The notes under the pieces are model-generated. The model worked only from the letters and a program-made list of their open reading frames with translations. It searched no databases and was not told the DNA's origin. From NCBI RefSeq assembly GCF_900110275.1, contig NZ_FODC01000003.1, positions 620,001-684,000 on the forward strand: a stretch of DNA of 64,000 nt. Direction: 5' to 3'. Positions 25,855 through 34,542 of the stretch are shown here, in pieces (within the stretch, counting starts at the first letter, position 1; each line of letters starts with the position of its first letter). This stretch comes from Duganella sp. CF517. Its GTDB lineage: Bacteria > Pseudomonadota > Gammaproteobacteria > Burkholderiales > Burkholderiaceae_D. Made by a program: the position numbers and the translations under genes.

Positions 25855-28260
25855 TTACACGAAGATGTGGTTCGGGGCGGTCGAGACGGACGGCGCCTGC
25901 CACTTCTCCAGCCAGGCGATCAACTGGTCGCCCGGGATCGGACGGCTCATGAAGTAGCCCTGGCCCTGGTCGCACCCGAGGCCGGCCAGCAGGCGCCATA
26001 CGGCCTCGCTCTCGATGCCCTCGGCGACCACGCGCAGGCCCATGTTGTGACCCAGGTCGATGGTCGAACGCACGATCTTGGTGTCGCCGTCATCGTGCTC
26101 CATATTGAGCACGAAGGACTTGTCGATCTTGAGCTCATTGACCGGCAACCGTTTCAGGTAGGCCAGCGACGAATAGCCGGTGCCGAAATCGTCGATCGAC
26201 AGATCGAAGCCCATGGCGCTGAGGCGTTCCAGCGTGGTTTGCGCTCGCACCGGATCGTCCATGATCGCGCTCTCGGTGATCTCCAGGCAGAACGAACCCG
26301 GGGACAGTTTGTGTCGCACCAGCAGGTCGGCGAATTTGGCCGGCAGGTCCTGGTCCAGCAGGTCGCGCGTGGACAGGTTGACCGATATCTTCAGATGATG
26401 GCCCTTGGCCGCCAGCTCCTGGCACAGTTCCGCCGAGCGCTCCATCACCCAGCGCGTCAGCACGCGGATAAACCCGGTCTGCTCGGCGAACGGAATGAAC
26501 TGGTCCGGGAACACGTTGCCGCGCTCCGGATGCACCCAGCGCACCAGCGCCTCCATGCCGACCACCTTGCCGGTATCGAGCATGATCTTCGGCTGCACGT
26601 GCAGGCGGAACTCATTGCGCTCGATGGCGTTGCGCAGCTCCGTCAGCAGCGACAGGCTCTTTTCGCTGGACTTGTCCATCGCCGCGTCATAGACCACGGC
26701 GCCGTCGTTGCGCTGCTTGGCCGCGTACATCGCCACCTCGGCCATGCTGAGCAGGGCCTCGCCGTCGCTGCCATGCATCGGATAACCGGCGATCCCCAGC
26801 CCGGCGCCGATGTCGACCATCTGCTCCTCCAGCGACAGCGGCGTCTCCAGCGCCTGCAGGATTTCGGCCGCCATGCGCTGCGCCGCGTCGACGTCCGACG
26901 CCGGCAGCAGCACCGCGAATTCGTCGCCGCCCAGCCGCGCCACCTGCGCCGACGACTGCCGCCGGTTGGCCAGCAGCAGTTGCAAGCGGCCGGCCACCTG
27001 ACGCAGCAGCGCGTCGCCGAAGCTGTGGCCCATGACGTCGTTGACGTGCTTGAAGCGGTCCAGGTCCATCATCAGCACGAACACGGCTTCCTCGCGTTTG
27101 CGGGCGTCCTCCATCGCATCGTTCAGCAGCAGCAGGAACTGGGCGCGGTTGGGCAGGTTGGTCAGCGTGTCCCAATACGCCAGGCGGCGGATTTCCTGTT
27201 CGCGCTTGGCGATCCCCTCGCGCATCGAATCGAAGGCCTGCGCCAGCGCGCCGATTTCGTCTTCGCGGCTGGTGTCGATCTGGCCTTTGTAATCGCCGCG
27301 CTCCAGGCGTTTGGCGGTGTCGGCCAGTTCGCTGATCGGCTGGGCGATGCGCTTGGCGGTGAAGATGATGGCCAGCGCCGAGATGGCGATGCCGCCGGCG
27401 GTGAGGAAGATCAGCCAGCGTTCCAGGCGCGCGTATTCGGCGGTGGCCTCGTCGATCGAGCGCGCCAGCAGAACGCTGGCGGTCTGGCCGTTGTCCTGGC
27501 CGATCGACATCAGGCGCGCGCTATAGCGGCCGGTTTCCACCTCGATGTCGAACGGTCCGGCGGGCGCCGCCGGCAAGGCCTGCAGCTGGTCGACCACCGC
27601 CTGCGCCGAGGCGCCGACGTAGGTGGAGCCGGCCGACATCCATTTGCCCCGCGGGTCGCGCGTCAGCACGGTGGTGTGCAGCGAACTGACCTCGCGCATT
27701 TCGCTGGCCAGCTGGCGGTCGATCGGGAACGTCATCACGATCCATCCGATGGTGACCGGCGCCTTGACCGGCATGACGACGATCTGGTACGGGCGGCCCT
27801 CGATGATGGCGATGCCGTTGGCGCCATCGGCCGCCTCGGCCGCGTCGAGCATGCTGACGGCCATTTTCTCCAGGCCGGCGCCCTGGCTGGTGTTGGTCGA
27901 TACGCTGATCTTGCGCTCGGCGTCGATCAGCATCGTCAGCGACGCCTTGATGCGGCGCCCGCTGTTGGCCAGCGCCGATTCGATGGTGGCGCGGTCGCCT
28001 TCGTCGTTGTTGCCGATGGCGGCCAGGAAGGCGGTGTCGCGCGCCAGCAGGCGTGCGCCGAAGCGCAGGCTCTGGGCGTTTTGATCGAGCAGGCGGCGGA
28101 ACACCTTGGCGCCGTTATTGAGTTCCCCGCCGATGGCCAGGCGCGCGTTGTTGTCGATGCCGCGCTGGATCACCACCAGCCCGACCAATTGCACGGCGAC
28201 GATCAGTACCAGGAACAGCGCGACGATCCGGCTTTCCAGGCTGCGAAAACGCATACGCAT
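25855..28260 (-). CDS. Membrane sensor diguanylate cyclase/phosphodiesterase (Cache-like, HAMP, GGDEF, EAL)
   Basis: An 801-residue two-helix sensor. TM1 is near residues 10-33. A periplasmic double-Cache-like sensor runs to about 285, TM2 is near 286-305, and HAMP (AKRIAQPISELADTAKRLER) follows. GGDEF covers about 365-525 with an intact LGGDEFAVLL near 445. EAL covers about 540-790 with MEALVRW, LEITESAIMDD, DDFGTGYSSL and KIDKSF, so both active sites look complete. The gene lies 15 bases downstream of a periplasmic cupredoxin-like protein in the same direction; the pair probably forms a sensing unit. Confidence 0.93.
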   Translation of the reverse strand: MRMRFRSLESRIVALFLVLIVAVQLVGLVVIQRGIDNNARLAIGGELNNGAKVFRRLLDQNAQSLRFGARLLARDTAFLAAIGNNDEGDRATIESALANSGRRIKASLTMLIDAERKISVSTNTSQGAGLEKMAVSMLDAAEAADGANGIAIIEGRPYQIVVMPVKAPVTIGWIVMTFPIDRQLASEMREVSSLHTTVLTRDPRGKWMSAGSTYVGASAQAVVDQLQALPAAPAGPFDIEVETGRYSARLMSIGQDNGQTASVLLARSIDEATAEYARLERWLIFLTAGGIAISALAIIFTAKRIAQPISELADTAKRLERGDYKGQIDTSREDEIGALAQAFDSMREGIAKREQEIRRLAYWDTLTNLPNRAQFLLLLNDAMEDARKREEAVFVLMMDLDRFKHVNDVMGHSFGDALLRQVAGRLQLLLANRRQSSAQVARLGGDEFAVLLPASDVDAAQRMAAEILQALETPLSLEEQMVDIGAGLGIAGYPMHGSDGEALLSMAEVAMYAAKQRNDGAVVYDAAMDKSSEKSLSLLTELRNAIERNEFRLHVQPKIMLDTGKVVGMEALVRWVHPERGNVFPDQFIPFAEQTGFIRVLTRWVMERSAELCQELAAKGHHLKISVNLSTRDLLDQDLPAKFADLLVRHKLSPGSFCLEITESAIMDDPVRAQTTLERLSAMGFDLSIDDFGTGYSSLAYLKRLPVNELKIDKSFVLNMEHDDGDTKIVRSTIDLGHNMGLRVVAEGIESEAVWRLLAGLGCDQGQGYFMSRPIPGDQLIAWLEKWQAPSVSTAPNHIFV

Positions 28261-28275
28261 GCTCGTGGCGATCCT

Positions 28276-28920
28276 TTAATTAGGCGACGACGACGCGTCG
28301 GCTGGCGCCGCGGGCTTCATCGGCAGTTTGAAGGTGGCCGTCGACGGCGCGTCGCCCGCCTTCACCGTCAACACCTGCTCGGGCGTGGCGCCGCCGGCGG
28401 TGTTGTAGTGCCAGGCCTTGACCACGTACTTGCCGCCGGCCGGCAGCGCGATGCGCGCCGCGCCCGTGGCGTCGGTCTTGGCGAAGTACGGCGTGTCGAC
28501 GATCTTGACGTAGGCGAGCATCTTGTCGTGGATGTTACAGCCCAGTACCACGGTGCCGGCCTTGTCGAACACCTGCGGCGCGGCCGACTCGCCCGAGTAC
28601 AGCTTTTGGTCAAATTTGTGCGCGGCCGAGAACGAATAAATGTGGTGGCGGACCTTGTCGTTATTCGGGAAGAACACCTTGCTGCCGGTCTGGACGACCG
28701 TGACCAGCGGCATGAACTTCAAGCCCTTCTGCTCGATCTGTCCGTTGGCGGACGCCTTGGCGGCGGCCGGCGCCGTTTCGGCCTCGACATAGACCACCGT
28801 ATCGGCTAGCGGATTGCCAGCCGCGTCCTGCACCTGCACGGCGACGCCCGTCGCGCCCGCCGAGGCGGCGCTCAAGAACATCAGACTGAAAGGCATGCGA
28901 CGGCGGTTGAAGCTATACAT
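28276..28920 (-). CDS. Periplasmic cupredoxin-like protein (methylamine-utilisation-like)
   Basis: A 214-residue exported protein. The N-terminus MYSFNRRRMPFSLMFLSAA is a signal peptide. The rest resembles the cupredoxin-like proteins often annotated as methylamine utilisation proteins. It has FFPNNDKVRHHIYSFSAAHKF near residue 85, and VVLGCNIHDKMLAYVKIVDT near 125 supplies a Cys/His/Met set able to bind copper. A carboxypeptidase-regulatory-like Ig fold (KTDATGAARIALPAGGKYV) follows. The start at 28920 fits the signal peptide but lacks a clear ribosome site. It precedes the GGDEF-EAL sensor by 15 bases, which suggests it presents a ligand or redox signal to it. Confidence 0.75.
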   Translation of the reverse strand: MYSFNRRRMPFSLMFLSAASAGATGVAVQVQDAAGNPLADTVVYVEAETAPAAAKASANGQIEQKGLKFMPLVTVVQTGSKVFFPNNDKVRHHIYSFSAAHKFDQKLYSGESAAPQVFDKAGTVVLGCNIHDKMLAYVKIVDTPYFAKTDATGAARIALPAGGKYVVKAWHYNTAGGATPEQVLTVKAGDAPSTATFKLPMKPAAPADASSSPN

Positions 28921-29072
28921 GATGGGCCCGGGAAAGCACGTGGTCTGACTATTGTAGCGCGACAACAATGTGACATGGAAATACTTATTGCGTTACAGGA
29001 CGAATTTCATGATGCCGTCACAAATACTTCATAGAATCGTACAGTTAAACCCACATTTCGCAAGCGCTAATC

Positions 29073-30923
29073 GTGAAAACCGCCAGCAAAACGCTGCACC
29101 GTAGCAACGCCGCACCCGCCGCGGTGACCTATATCATGCCCGAACTCGAGGACGAGGAGGCTGTGTTGCGCGCCCATTTGTACGACATCCTGGCGCGCCG
29201 CCAGCTCAGCGCCCTGTTCCAGCCGATCGTCAATCTGCAAAACGGCGACATCATCGCCTACGAGGGCTTGATACGCGGGCCGTCCGACAGTCCCCTGCAT
29301 TCGCCGATGAACCTGTTCAAGGTGGCGCGCGCCAGCGGGTTGACGGTGCAGGTCGAACACCTGTGCCGGCAGGTGATCCTGGAGCGCTTCGCCGAGCTGG
29401 CACTGCCGGGCAAACTGTTCCTCAACGTCAGCCCGGAATGCCTGCTGCAGCGCGACGCGCGCCACGGCGAGACGCTGGAGTACATCCACCAGATCGGCAT
29501 CAACCCGGACCGCGTCATCATCGAACTGACCGAGAACCAGCCAACCTACGACTATGAGCTGATGCGCGAGGCGGTGCGGCACTACCGCGCGATGGGCTTC
29601 CAGATCGCCATCGACGATCTGGGCGAAGGGTTTTCCAGCCTGCGCCTGTGGTCGGAGCTGCGGCCGGAGTATGTGAAGATCGACATGCATTTCATCCAGG
29701 GTATCAACAACGACCCGGTCAAGCTGCAATTCGTCCGTTCGATCCAGGAGATCGCCGAAAAATCGAACACGCTGGTCATCGCCGAAGGCATAGAAACCCA
29801 GGCCGAGCTGCTGGTGATCCGCGATGTCGGCGTCGCCAACGGCCAGGGCTATCATCTGGGCAGGCCCCACCCGCAGCCGGCGCGCGCGGCCCCGGCCGAA
29901 GTGGTCAAGGCGCTGGCGCGCACCGGCGTCGCCGTGTATCCGCAGCGCGGCGCGGAAAAGAACGCCGCCACCATCCTCAAACTGCTCAACCAGGTGCGCA
30001 CCGTCGCGTCGAGCATGACCAACAACGAGGTCTACGAGATCTTCTCGAAGGAACCGAAGCTGCTGATCATTCCGGTGGTCGACGGCGACCAGCCGCTCGG
30101 CCTGATCAGCCGTTTCGAGATGATCGACCACTTCGCCCGCCCCTACCAGCGCGAGTTGTACGGCAAGAAGTCATGCAGGCAATTCATGGACGCCACTTCC
30201 TTGATCGCCGAGCAGGACACGACGTTGCAGGAACTGAGTTACCGCATGGTGCAGGCCGACGCCCACCACCTGTTCAACGGCTTCATCATCACCGACCGGG
30301 GCCGCTATCTGGGCCTGGGCACCGGCCACGAGCTGATGCGCGAGATCACGCAAATGCAGATCAACGCGGCGCGCTACGCCAACCCGCTGACGCAGCTGCC
30401 GGGCAACGTGCCGATCAACGAGCACATCGACCGGCTGCTCGAGAGCGACACGCGTTTCTGGGCGTGCTACGTCGATTTGGACCATTTCAAACCGTTCAAC
30501 GACGTCTACGGCTACCGCCGGGGCGACGACGTCATCCAGTTGACCGGCAACCTGCTCAGCGAGCGCTGCGACGCCAACCGCGATTTCGTCGGCCATATCG
30601 GCGGCGACGATTTCATGGTGCTGTTCCAAAGCGAGGATTGGGAGGCGAGGTGCGAAGGCATCCTGGCCGATTTCGAGCGGAGCGTGCAGGAGTTCTACAG
30701 CGTCGAGGACCGCGAGCGCGGCGGCTATCTGAGCGAGGACCGGCAGGGCAAGAAAGTGTTTTACTCGTTGATGAGCCTGTCAATCGGCGTGATCCGCGTC
30801 GACCCGCGCCAATATTACACGCACCACCAGATCGCCACGGCGGCGGCCGAATCGAAGCGCCAGGCCAAGAAAATCCACGGCAACAGCCTGTTCCTCGACC
30901 GCCGCCAGCATCCGCAGGGTTAG
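29073..30923 (+). CDS. EAL-CBS-GGDEF cyclic-di-GMP protein
   Basis: A 616-residue cytosolic protein with the unusual order EAL (about 40-270), a CBS-domain pair (about 285-400), then GGDEF (about 405-605). The EAL motif is EGLIRG (near 64), keeping the catalytic glutamate, with LNVSPE, ELTENQ, DDLGEGFSSL and AEGIET. The cyclase signature is GGDDF (near 509-513), a permitted variant. CBS pairs usually bind adenine nucleotides and may gate the activities. A GTG at 29073 is the best start. It is divergent from the cupredoxin/sensor pair and convergent with the Sel1 gene. Confidence 0.92.
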   Translation: MKTASKTLHRSNAAPAAVTYIMPELEDEEAVLRAHLYDILARRQLSALFQPIVNLQNGDIIAYEGLIRGPSDSPLHSPMNLFKVARASGLTVQVEHLCRQVILERFAELALPGKLFLNVSPECLLQRDARHGETLEYIHQIGINPDRVIIELTENQPTYDYELMREAVRHYRAMGFQIAIDDLGEGFSSLRLWSELRPEYVKIDMHFIQGINNDPVKLQFVRSIQEIAEKSNTLVIAEGIETQAELLVIRDVGVANGQGYHLGRPHPQPARAAPAEVVKALARTGVAVYPQRGAEKNAATILKLLNQVRTVASSMTNNEVYEIFSKEPKLLIIPVVDGDQPLGLISRFEMIDHFARPYQRELYGKKSCRQFMDATSLIAEQDTTLQELSYRMVQADAHHLFNGFIITDRGRYLGLGTGHELMREITQMQINAARYANPLTQLPGNVPINEHIDRLLESDTRFWACYVDLDHFKPFNDVYGYRRGDDVIQLTGNLLSERCDANRDFVGHIGGDDFMVLFQSEDWEARCEGILADFERSVQEFYSVEDRERGGYLSEDRQGKKVFYSLMSLSIGVIRVDPRQYYTHHQIATAAAESKRQAKKIHGNSLFLDRRQHPQG

Positions 30924-30937
30924 ACAAAAGCGCGACA

Positions 30938-32335
30938 TCACCGCGGTCGCTCGCGCAGCGGCACCGCCCTGCGGTGCTGCGCGCGCCAGCGGCGCACCAG
31001 TTCCTGCGCCTCGGCGATCGCTTCCGGCGTCATGTCGAGCGCCACCTTCTTGCGGTTGCTGGCGGCCGCGACATCGCCGGCGTCGGCCGCCAACGTCAGC
31101 CACATGAACGAGCGCAATTCGTCGCGCTTGACGCCGCGCCCGCTGCCAAACATGCCGCCCAGGTTGAACTGCGCCAAGGCGTGGCCCTGCTCGGCCGCCT
31201 TGCCGTACCATTTGACCGCTTGCAAGTCGTCCTGCGCCACGCCCAAGCCATTGGCGTACATCACGCCCAGGTTGTTCTGCGCGCTGGCGTCGCCCTGGTC
31301 GGCGGCGCTGCGATACCAGGCCACGGCGCGCGCCTCGTCCTTGGCCACGCCGTGGCCGTTGGCGTACATCACGCCGACGTTGAACTGCGCGTTCGGCGCC
31401 CCCTGCTCGGCCGCCATCCGGTACCATTCCAGCGCGCGCTGCTCGTCGCGGCCGACGCCGCGTCCGCGCGCGTACATGCCGCCCAGGTTGTACTGCGCCA
31501 GCACATGGCCGGACTCGGCCGCGCGCCGGTACCACGAAAAGGCCAGCTCGTCGTCGCGGTCGACGCCCTTGCCGTTGGCCAGCATGATGCCGAGGTTGAA
31601 CTGGGCGTCGGCGTCGTCCTGCTCGGCCGCGCGCGACAACCACGCGTAGGCCCGCAACTGGTCGGCCGGCACGCCCAGGCCTTCCGAATACGCGACCCCG
31701 ACCAGGCGCTGGGCCACCGCGTCGCCCTGGGCGGCGGCCTGACGGAACCACGCCAGCGCCTGCGCATCGCTGCGCGTGACGCCGTGGCCATGCTTGTACA
31801 TCAGGCCGAGGTTGAGTTGGGCGTTGGCATCGTTTTGCAACGCGGCCTTGCGGAACCATGCCAACGCCAACGTATAGTTGCGGCGCACGCCGGTGCCGTG
31901 CACATAGGCCTCGCCCAGCAAGGTTTGCGCGCTGGCGATGCCCTGCTCGGAGGCGCGGTAGAACCAGGACAGCGCGATCTCGTCGCTGCGCGCGACGCCG
32001 CGTCCCTTTCTATACATTTGCCCGAGATTTTGCTGCGCCGAGGCGTCGCCCTGCTGGGCGGCGGCACGAAACCAGCGCACCGCCTCCTTGTCGTTGTTGG
32101 CGACACCCCGGCCGTTGTAATACATCGCGCCGAGATGGTTCTGGGCGAACGCCAGCCCCTGCTCCGCAGCCTTGTGCATCCAATGGAAGGCCCGGGTGTC
32201 GTCCCGCGCCACCCCCTGGCCTTTTTTATAGACCATCGCAAGGTTGAATTGCGCGTAGGGATTGCCCCGCTCGGCCGCCTCCTTGTACCACACATAACTG
32301 TCGTAGCCATCTCTGGCGGAGCTCTGGTTTTTCAT
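30938..32335 (-). CDS. Sel1-repeat protein, 465 aa
   Basis: The protein is almost entirely an array of 11 complete 36-residue Sel1 (TPR-like) repeats plus a degenerate twelfth, from about residue 15 to 420. The typical unit is AAEQGxxxAQxNLGxMYxxG, followed by xGVxxD and an aromatic W. There is no signal peptide or membrane helix, so it is probably a cytosolic scaffold. The C-terminal 40 residues are basic. An aagggg ribosome site precedes the ATG. Sel1 proteins often assist signalling or envelope complexes, and the neighbouring c-di-GMP genes are suggestive, but the link is inference. Confidence 0.92.
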   Translation of the reverse strand: MKNQSSARDGYDSYVWYKEAAERGNPYAQFNLAMVYKKGQGVARDDTRAFHWMHKAAEQGLAFAQNHLGAMYYNGRGVANNDKEAVRWFRAAAQQGDASAQQNLGQMYRKGRGVARSDEIALSWFYRASEQGIASAQTLLGEAYVHGTGVRRNYTLALAWFRKAALQNDANAQLNLGLMYKHGHGVTRSDAQALAWFRQAAAQGDAVAQRLVGVAYSEGLGVPADQLRAYAWLSRAAEQDDADAQFNLGIMLANGKGVDRDDELAFSWYRRAAESGHVLAQYNLGGMYARGRGVGRDEQRALEWYRMAAEQGAPNAQFNVGVMYANGHGVAKDEARAVAWYRSAADQGDASAQNNLGVMYANGLGVAQDDLQAVKWYGKAAEQGHALAQFNLGGMFGSGRGVKRDELRSFMWLTLAADAGDVAAASNRKKVALDMTPEAIAEAQELVRRWRAQHRRAVPLRERPR

Positions 32336-32451
32336 CGCGCACCCCTTGCCAACACTGCAACTATGTTGACTAAAGTGTAAGCCCGATAGTGACTTCAGAT
32401 TTGAGCGTCATCAAAGGAGTGATGATGAAATGCTATCGTTTAAGCCTAAAC

Positions 32452-33072
32452 TTACGGAGGGGACTGTTTTTGCAGGAATTGGTGCACTTTGGCGGCCGCC
32501 AGCTTGTTTACCGACACCAGCAGAGCGGGATCGACGCCGGCGATGCCATAGGTCGAACCGATGTGTTTACCGATGTGTATCAGCACTTCGGCCGCCACTT
32601 CGGCATCGGACTCGGCGCGGTGGGCCGCGCTTTTGAAGCGGATGCCCAGCTGGCCCGACAAATTGCCGAGCTTGTAGCTGGCCAGATTCGGAAACACCCG
32701 ACGCGACAATTTGAGCGAGCACACCAGCGCCTGGTGGCCCGGCGTCAGGTTGAGCCGGGCCGCTTCGGCGAGCAGGAACTTTTCGTCGAAACTGGCGTTG
32801 TGGGCCGACAGCGCGTCGCCGCCGATGAAATCGAGCAGGTCGGGCACCACGCGCGAGACCGGCGGCGCGTTGTCGACCATGGCCTGGGTGATGCCGGTCA
32901 GGCCGGTGATGAACGATGGAATGCGCACATCGCAGTTAATCAGGGACACGTAGCGCTCGACGATGCGTCCGCCGACGATGCGCAACGCCGCCACCTCGGT
33001 GATGCGGTCGCCCATCGCGGGCGACAGGCCGGTGGTCTCGAAGTCGAGCATGACGATGGATTTTTCGAGCAT
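32452..33072 (-). CDS. DnaQ-like 3'-5' exonuclease (DEDDh)
   Basis: A 206-residue DEDDh exonuclease domain protein. Metal-binding residues are in MLDFETTGL (D10, E12), HNASFDEKFL (near 92) and HRAESDAEV (near 152). It resembles the proofreading epsilon-like exonucleases but lacks a partner polymerase domain and is shorter than DnaQ, so it is likely a stand-alone 3'-5' exonuclease in repair or RNA/DNA turnover. It is 21 bases downstream of the Hsp70-like gene in the same direction and may be co-transcribed with it. Confidence 0.88.
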   Translation of the reverse strand: MLEKSIVMLDFETTGLSPAMGDRITEVAALRIVGGRIVERYVSLINCDVRIPSFITGLTGITQAMVDNAPPVSRVVPDLLDFIGGDALSAHNASFDEKFLLAEAARLNLTPGHQALVCSLKLSRRVFPNLASYKLGNLSGQLGIRFKSAAHRAESDAEVAAEVLIHIGKHIGSTYGIAGVDPALLVSVNKLAAAKVHQFLQKQSPP

Positions 33073-33093
33073 TTACGTCCCTGTTAAGTAGTG

Positions 33094-34344
33094 TTAGCCG
33101 AATTTGCGCACCGCGTCGAGCGCCAGCCCGGCGCCGATGCTGCCGAACAGGTCGCCTTCGACCTTGCGCGCGGCCGGCACCAGCGCGCCGATGCGCTCGC
33201 GCAGCATGCGCACGCCGCTCGAACCGCCGGTGAAGAATACCGTATCGACGTCGGCGGGGCCGACGCCGGCGTCGCGCAGCAGGCTCAGCACCGTATTTTC
33301 GACCGAGCCGACCAGATGGTCGATCGAGGCGTCGAACTGGTCGCGGTCGAGCTCCAGGCTCACCGCCGGCGACAAACGGTCCAGCTCGAGCCGCACCTTG
33401 ACGTCGTCGGACAGCGCGATCTTGCCCTCTTCCACCTTCATCGCCAGCCAATGGCCGGCGCGTTCGTCGATCAGGCGTTGCAGGCGGCCAAGCTTTTCCT
33501 GCTCGGCCGAATCGCGCAGCAAGTCAGACAGCTGGGTCCACATCTTCTTGGTGTAGGCCTGGTTGATGGTGTGCCAGGTTGCCAGGTTGAAGAAGTAGCT
33601 CGACGGCACTTCGCTGTTGTTGCGCAGCCGGCTGCCGTAGCCCAGCAACGGCATCACCGAGGACAGGCTCAGGTATTTATCGAAGTCGGTACCGCCGATG
33701 TGCACGCCGCCGTTGGCCAGGATGTCGTCGCGCCGCTCGCTCTTTTTGGCGCGCTCGGGCGACAGGCGCACCAGCGAAAAGTCCGACGTGCCGCCGCCGA
33801 TGTCGGCTATCAGCACCAGTTCCTCGCGGTCGATCTGCGACTCGTAGTCGAACGCGGCCGCGATCGGCTCGAACTGGAAGGCGATATCCTTGAAGCCGAC
33901 GGAACGGGCGACCTCGGCCAGCGTATCCTCGGCCAGTTGGTCGTTCACCTTGCTGTCGTCGATGAAATGCACCGGCCGGCCGAACACTGCCGACGTGAAT
34001 TCGCGCCCGGCCGACTGCTCGGCGCGGTGCTTGACCTCGCCGATGAACTGGGCCAGCAACATGCGGAACGGCAGCGCGCGGCCGCCCACCTCGGTCTGAC
34101 CGTCGATCAGACTGGTCCCGAGCAAACTCTTCAGTGAGCGCATCAAGCGCCCCTCGTAGCCGGCCAGATATTCGGCCAGCGCCGCACGTCCAAAGGTGAC
34201 CTGCTCGTCTTCCGCGTTGAAGAAAACGACCGACGGCAAGGTGGTCTTGCCGTCCTCAAGTCCCAGCATCACGGGCTGGCCGGGACGCACCCAGCCGACC
34301 GTGGAATTTGACGTGCCGAAATCGACGCCGCAAGCATTGGCCAT
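33094..34344 (-). CDS. Hsp70 family protein, YegD-like
   Basis: A 416-residue actin-fold ATPase of the Hsp70 superfamily without the substrate-binding beta-domain and lid of DnaK. Phosphate loops are visible in CGVDFGTSNSTVGW (residues 5-18) and LIADIGGGTSDFSLVR (near 170), and the adenosine motif in VFFTGGSSGVRMLRERIG (near 370). The length and the insert after residue 200 fit the YegD group. Its client is not known. It is divergent from the LacI-type regulator and leads the exonuclease gene. Confidence 0.9.
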   Translation of the reverse strand: MANACGVDFGTSNSTVGWVRPGQPVMLGLEDGKTTLPSVVFFNAEDEQVTFGRAALAEYLAGYEGRLMRSLKSLLGTSLIDGQTEVGGRALPFRMLLAQFIGEVKHRAEQSAGREFTSAVFGRPVHFIDDSKVNDQLAEDTLAEVARSVGFKDIAFQFEPIAAAFDYESQIDREELVLIADIGGGTSDFSLVRLSPERAKKSERRDDILANGGVHIGGTDFDKYLSLSSVMPLLGYGSRLRNNSEVPSSYFFNLATWHTINQAYTKKMWTQLSDLLRDSAEQEKLGRLQRLIDERAGHWLAMKVEEGKIALSDDVKVRLELDRLSPAVSLELDRDQFDASIDHLVGSVENTVLSLLRDAGVGPADVDTVFFTGGSSGVRMLRERIGALVPAARKVEGDLFGSIGAGLALDAVRKFG

Positions 34345-34435
34345 GTCGACCCTTCACACGTAATAAAGGGGCGTTATGCTATCAGAAAAACGTCCTCATC
34401 AGGGAAAATTGCTGTGCCACCACACCGCATACGTA

Positions 34436-34451
34436 ATTTCCACATGGAAAT
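34436..34451. promoter_or_regulatory. Palindrome upstream of the LacI-type regulator
   Basis: ATTTCC and GGAAAT form perfect 6-base arms around ACAT, extended weakly by flanking GTA/TAC. It lies 92 bases before the LacI-type gene and 92 bases from the Hsp70 gene, so it could be an operator for either. It lacks the central CG typical of LacI operators. Confidence 0.3.
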
Positions 34452-34542
34452 ACGATAATTGTTGCCCTAGAGTAAGCTTTTGTTTATCCTCGGCATGACC
34501 GCCATGGGACACAGCCCGGGTCCCCACGACGATAACGAGACA

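Noticed and set aside
25813..28809. 998-codon plus-strand open frame opposite the GGDEF-EAL sensor
   Set aside because: It mirrors a clear multi-domain gene, and the product is His/Gln/Arg-rich noise typical of antisense frames.
30990..32300. Regular DNA periodicity of about 108 bases
   Set aside because: It is explained by the 36-residue Sel1 repeats of the coding sequence.
32410..32460. A plus-strand start with a strong AAAGGAG site before ATG at about 32422
   Set aside because: The reading frame runs antisense through the exonuclease gene and shows no protein-like features; the ribosome-like match is likely chance.
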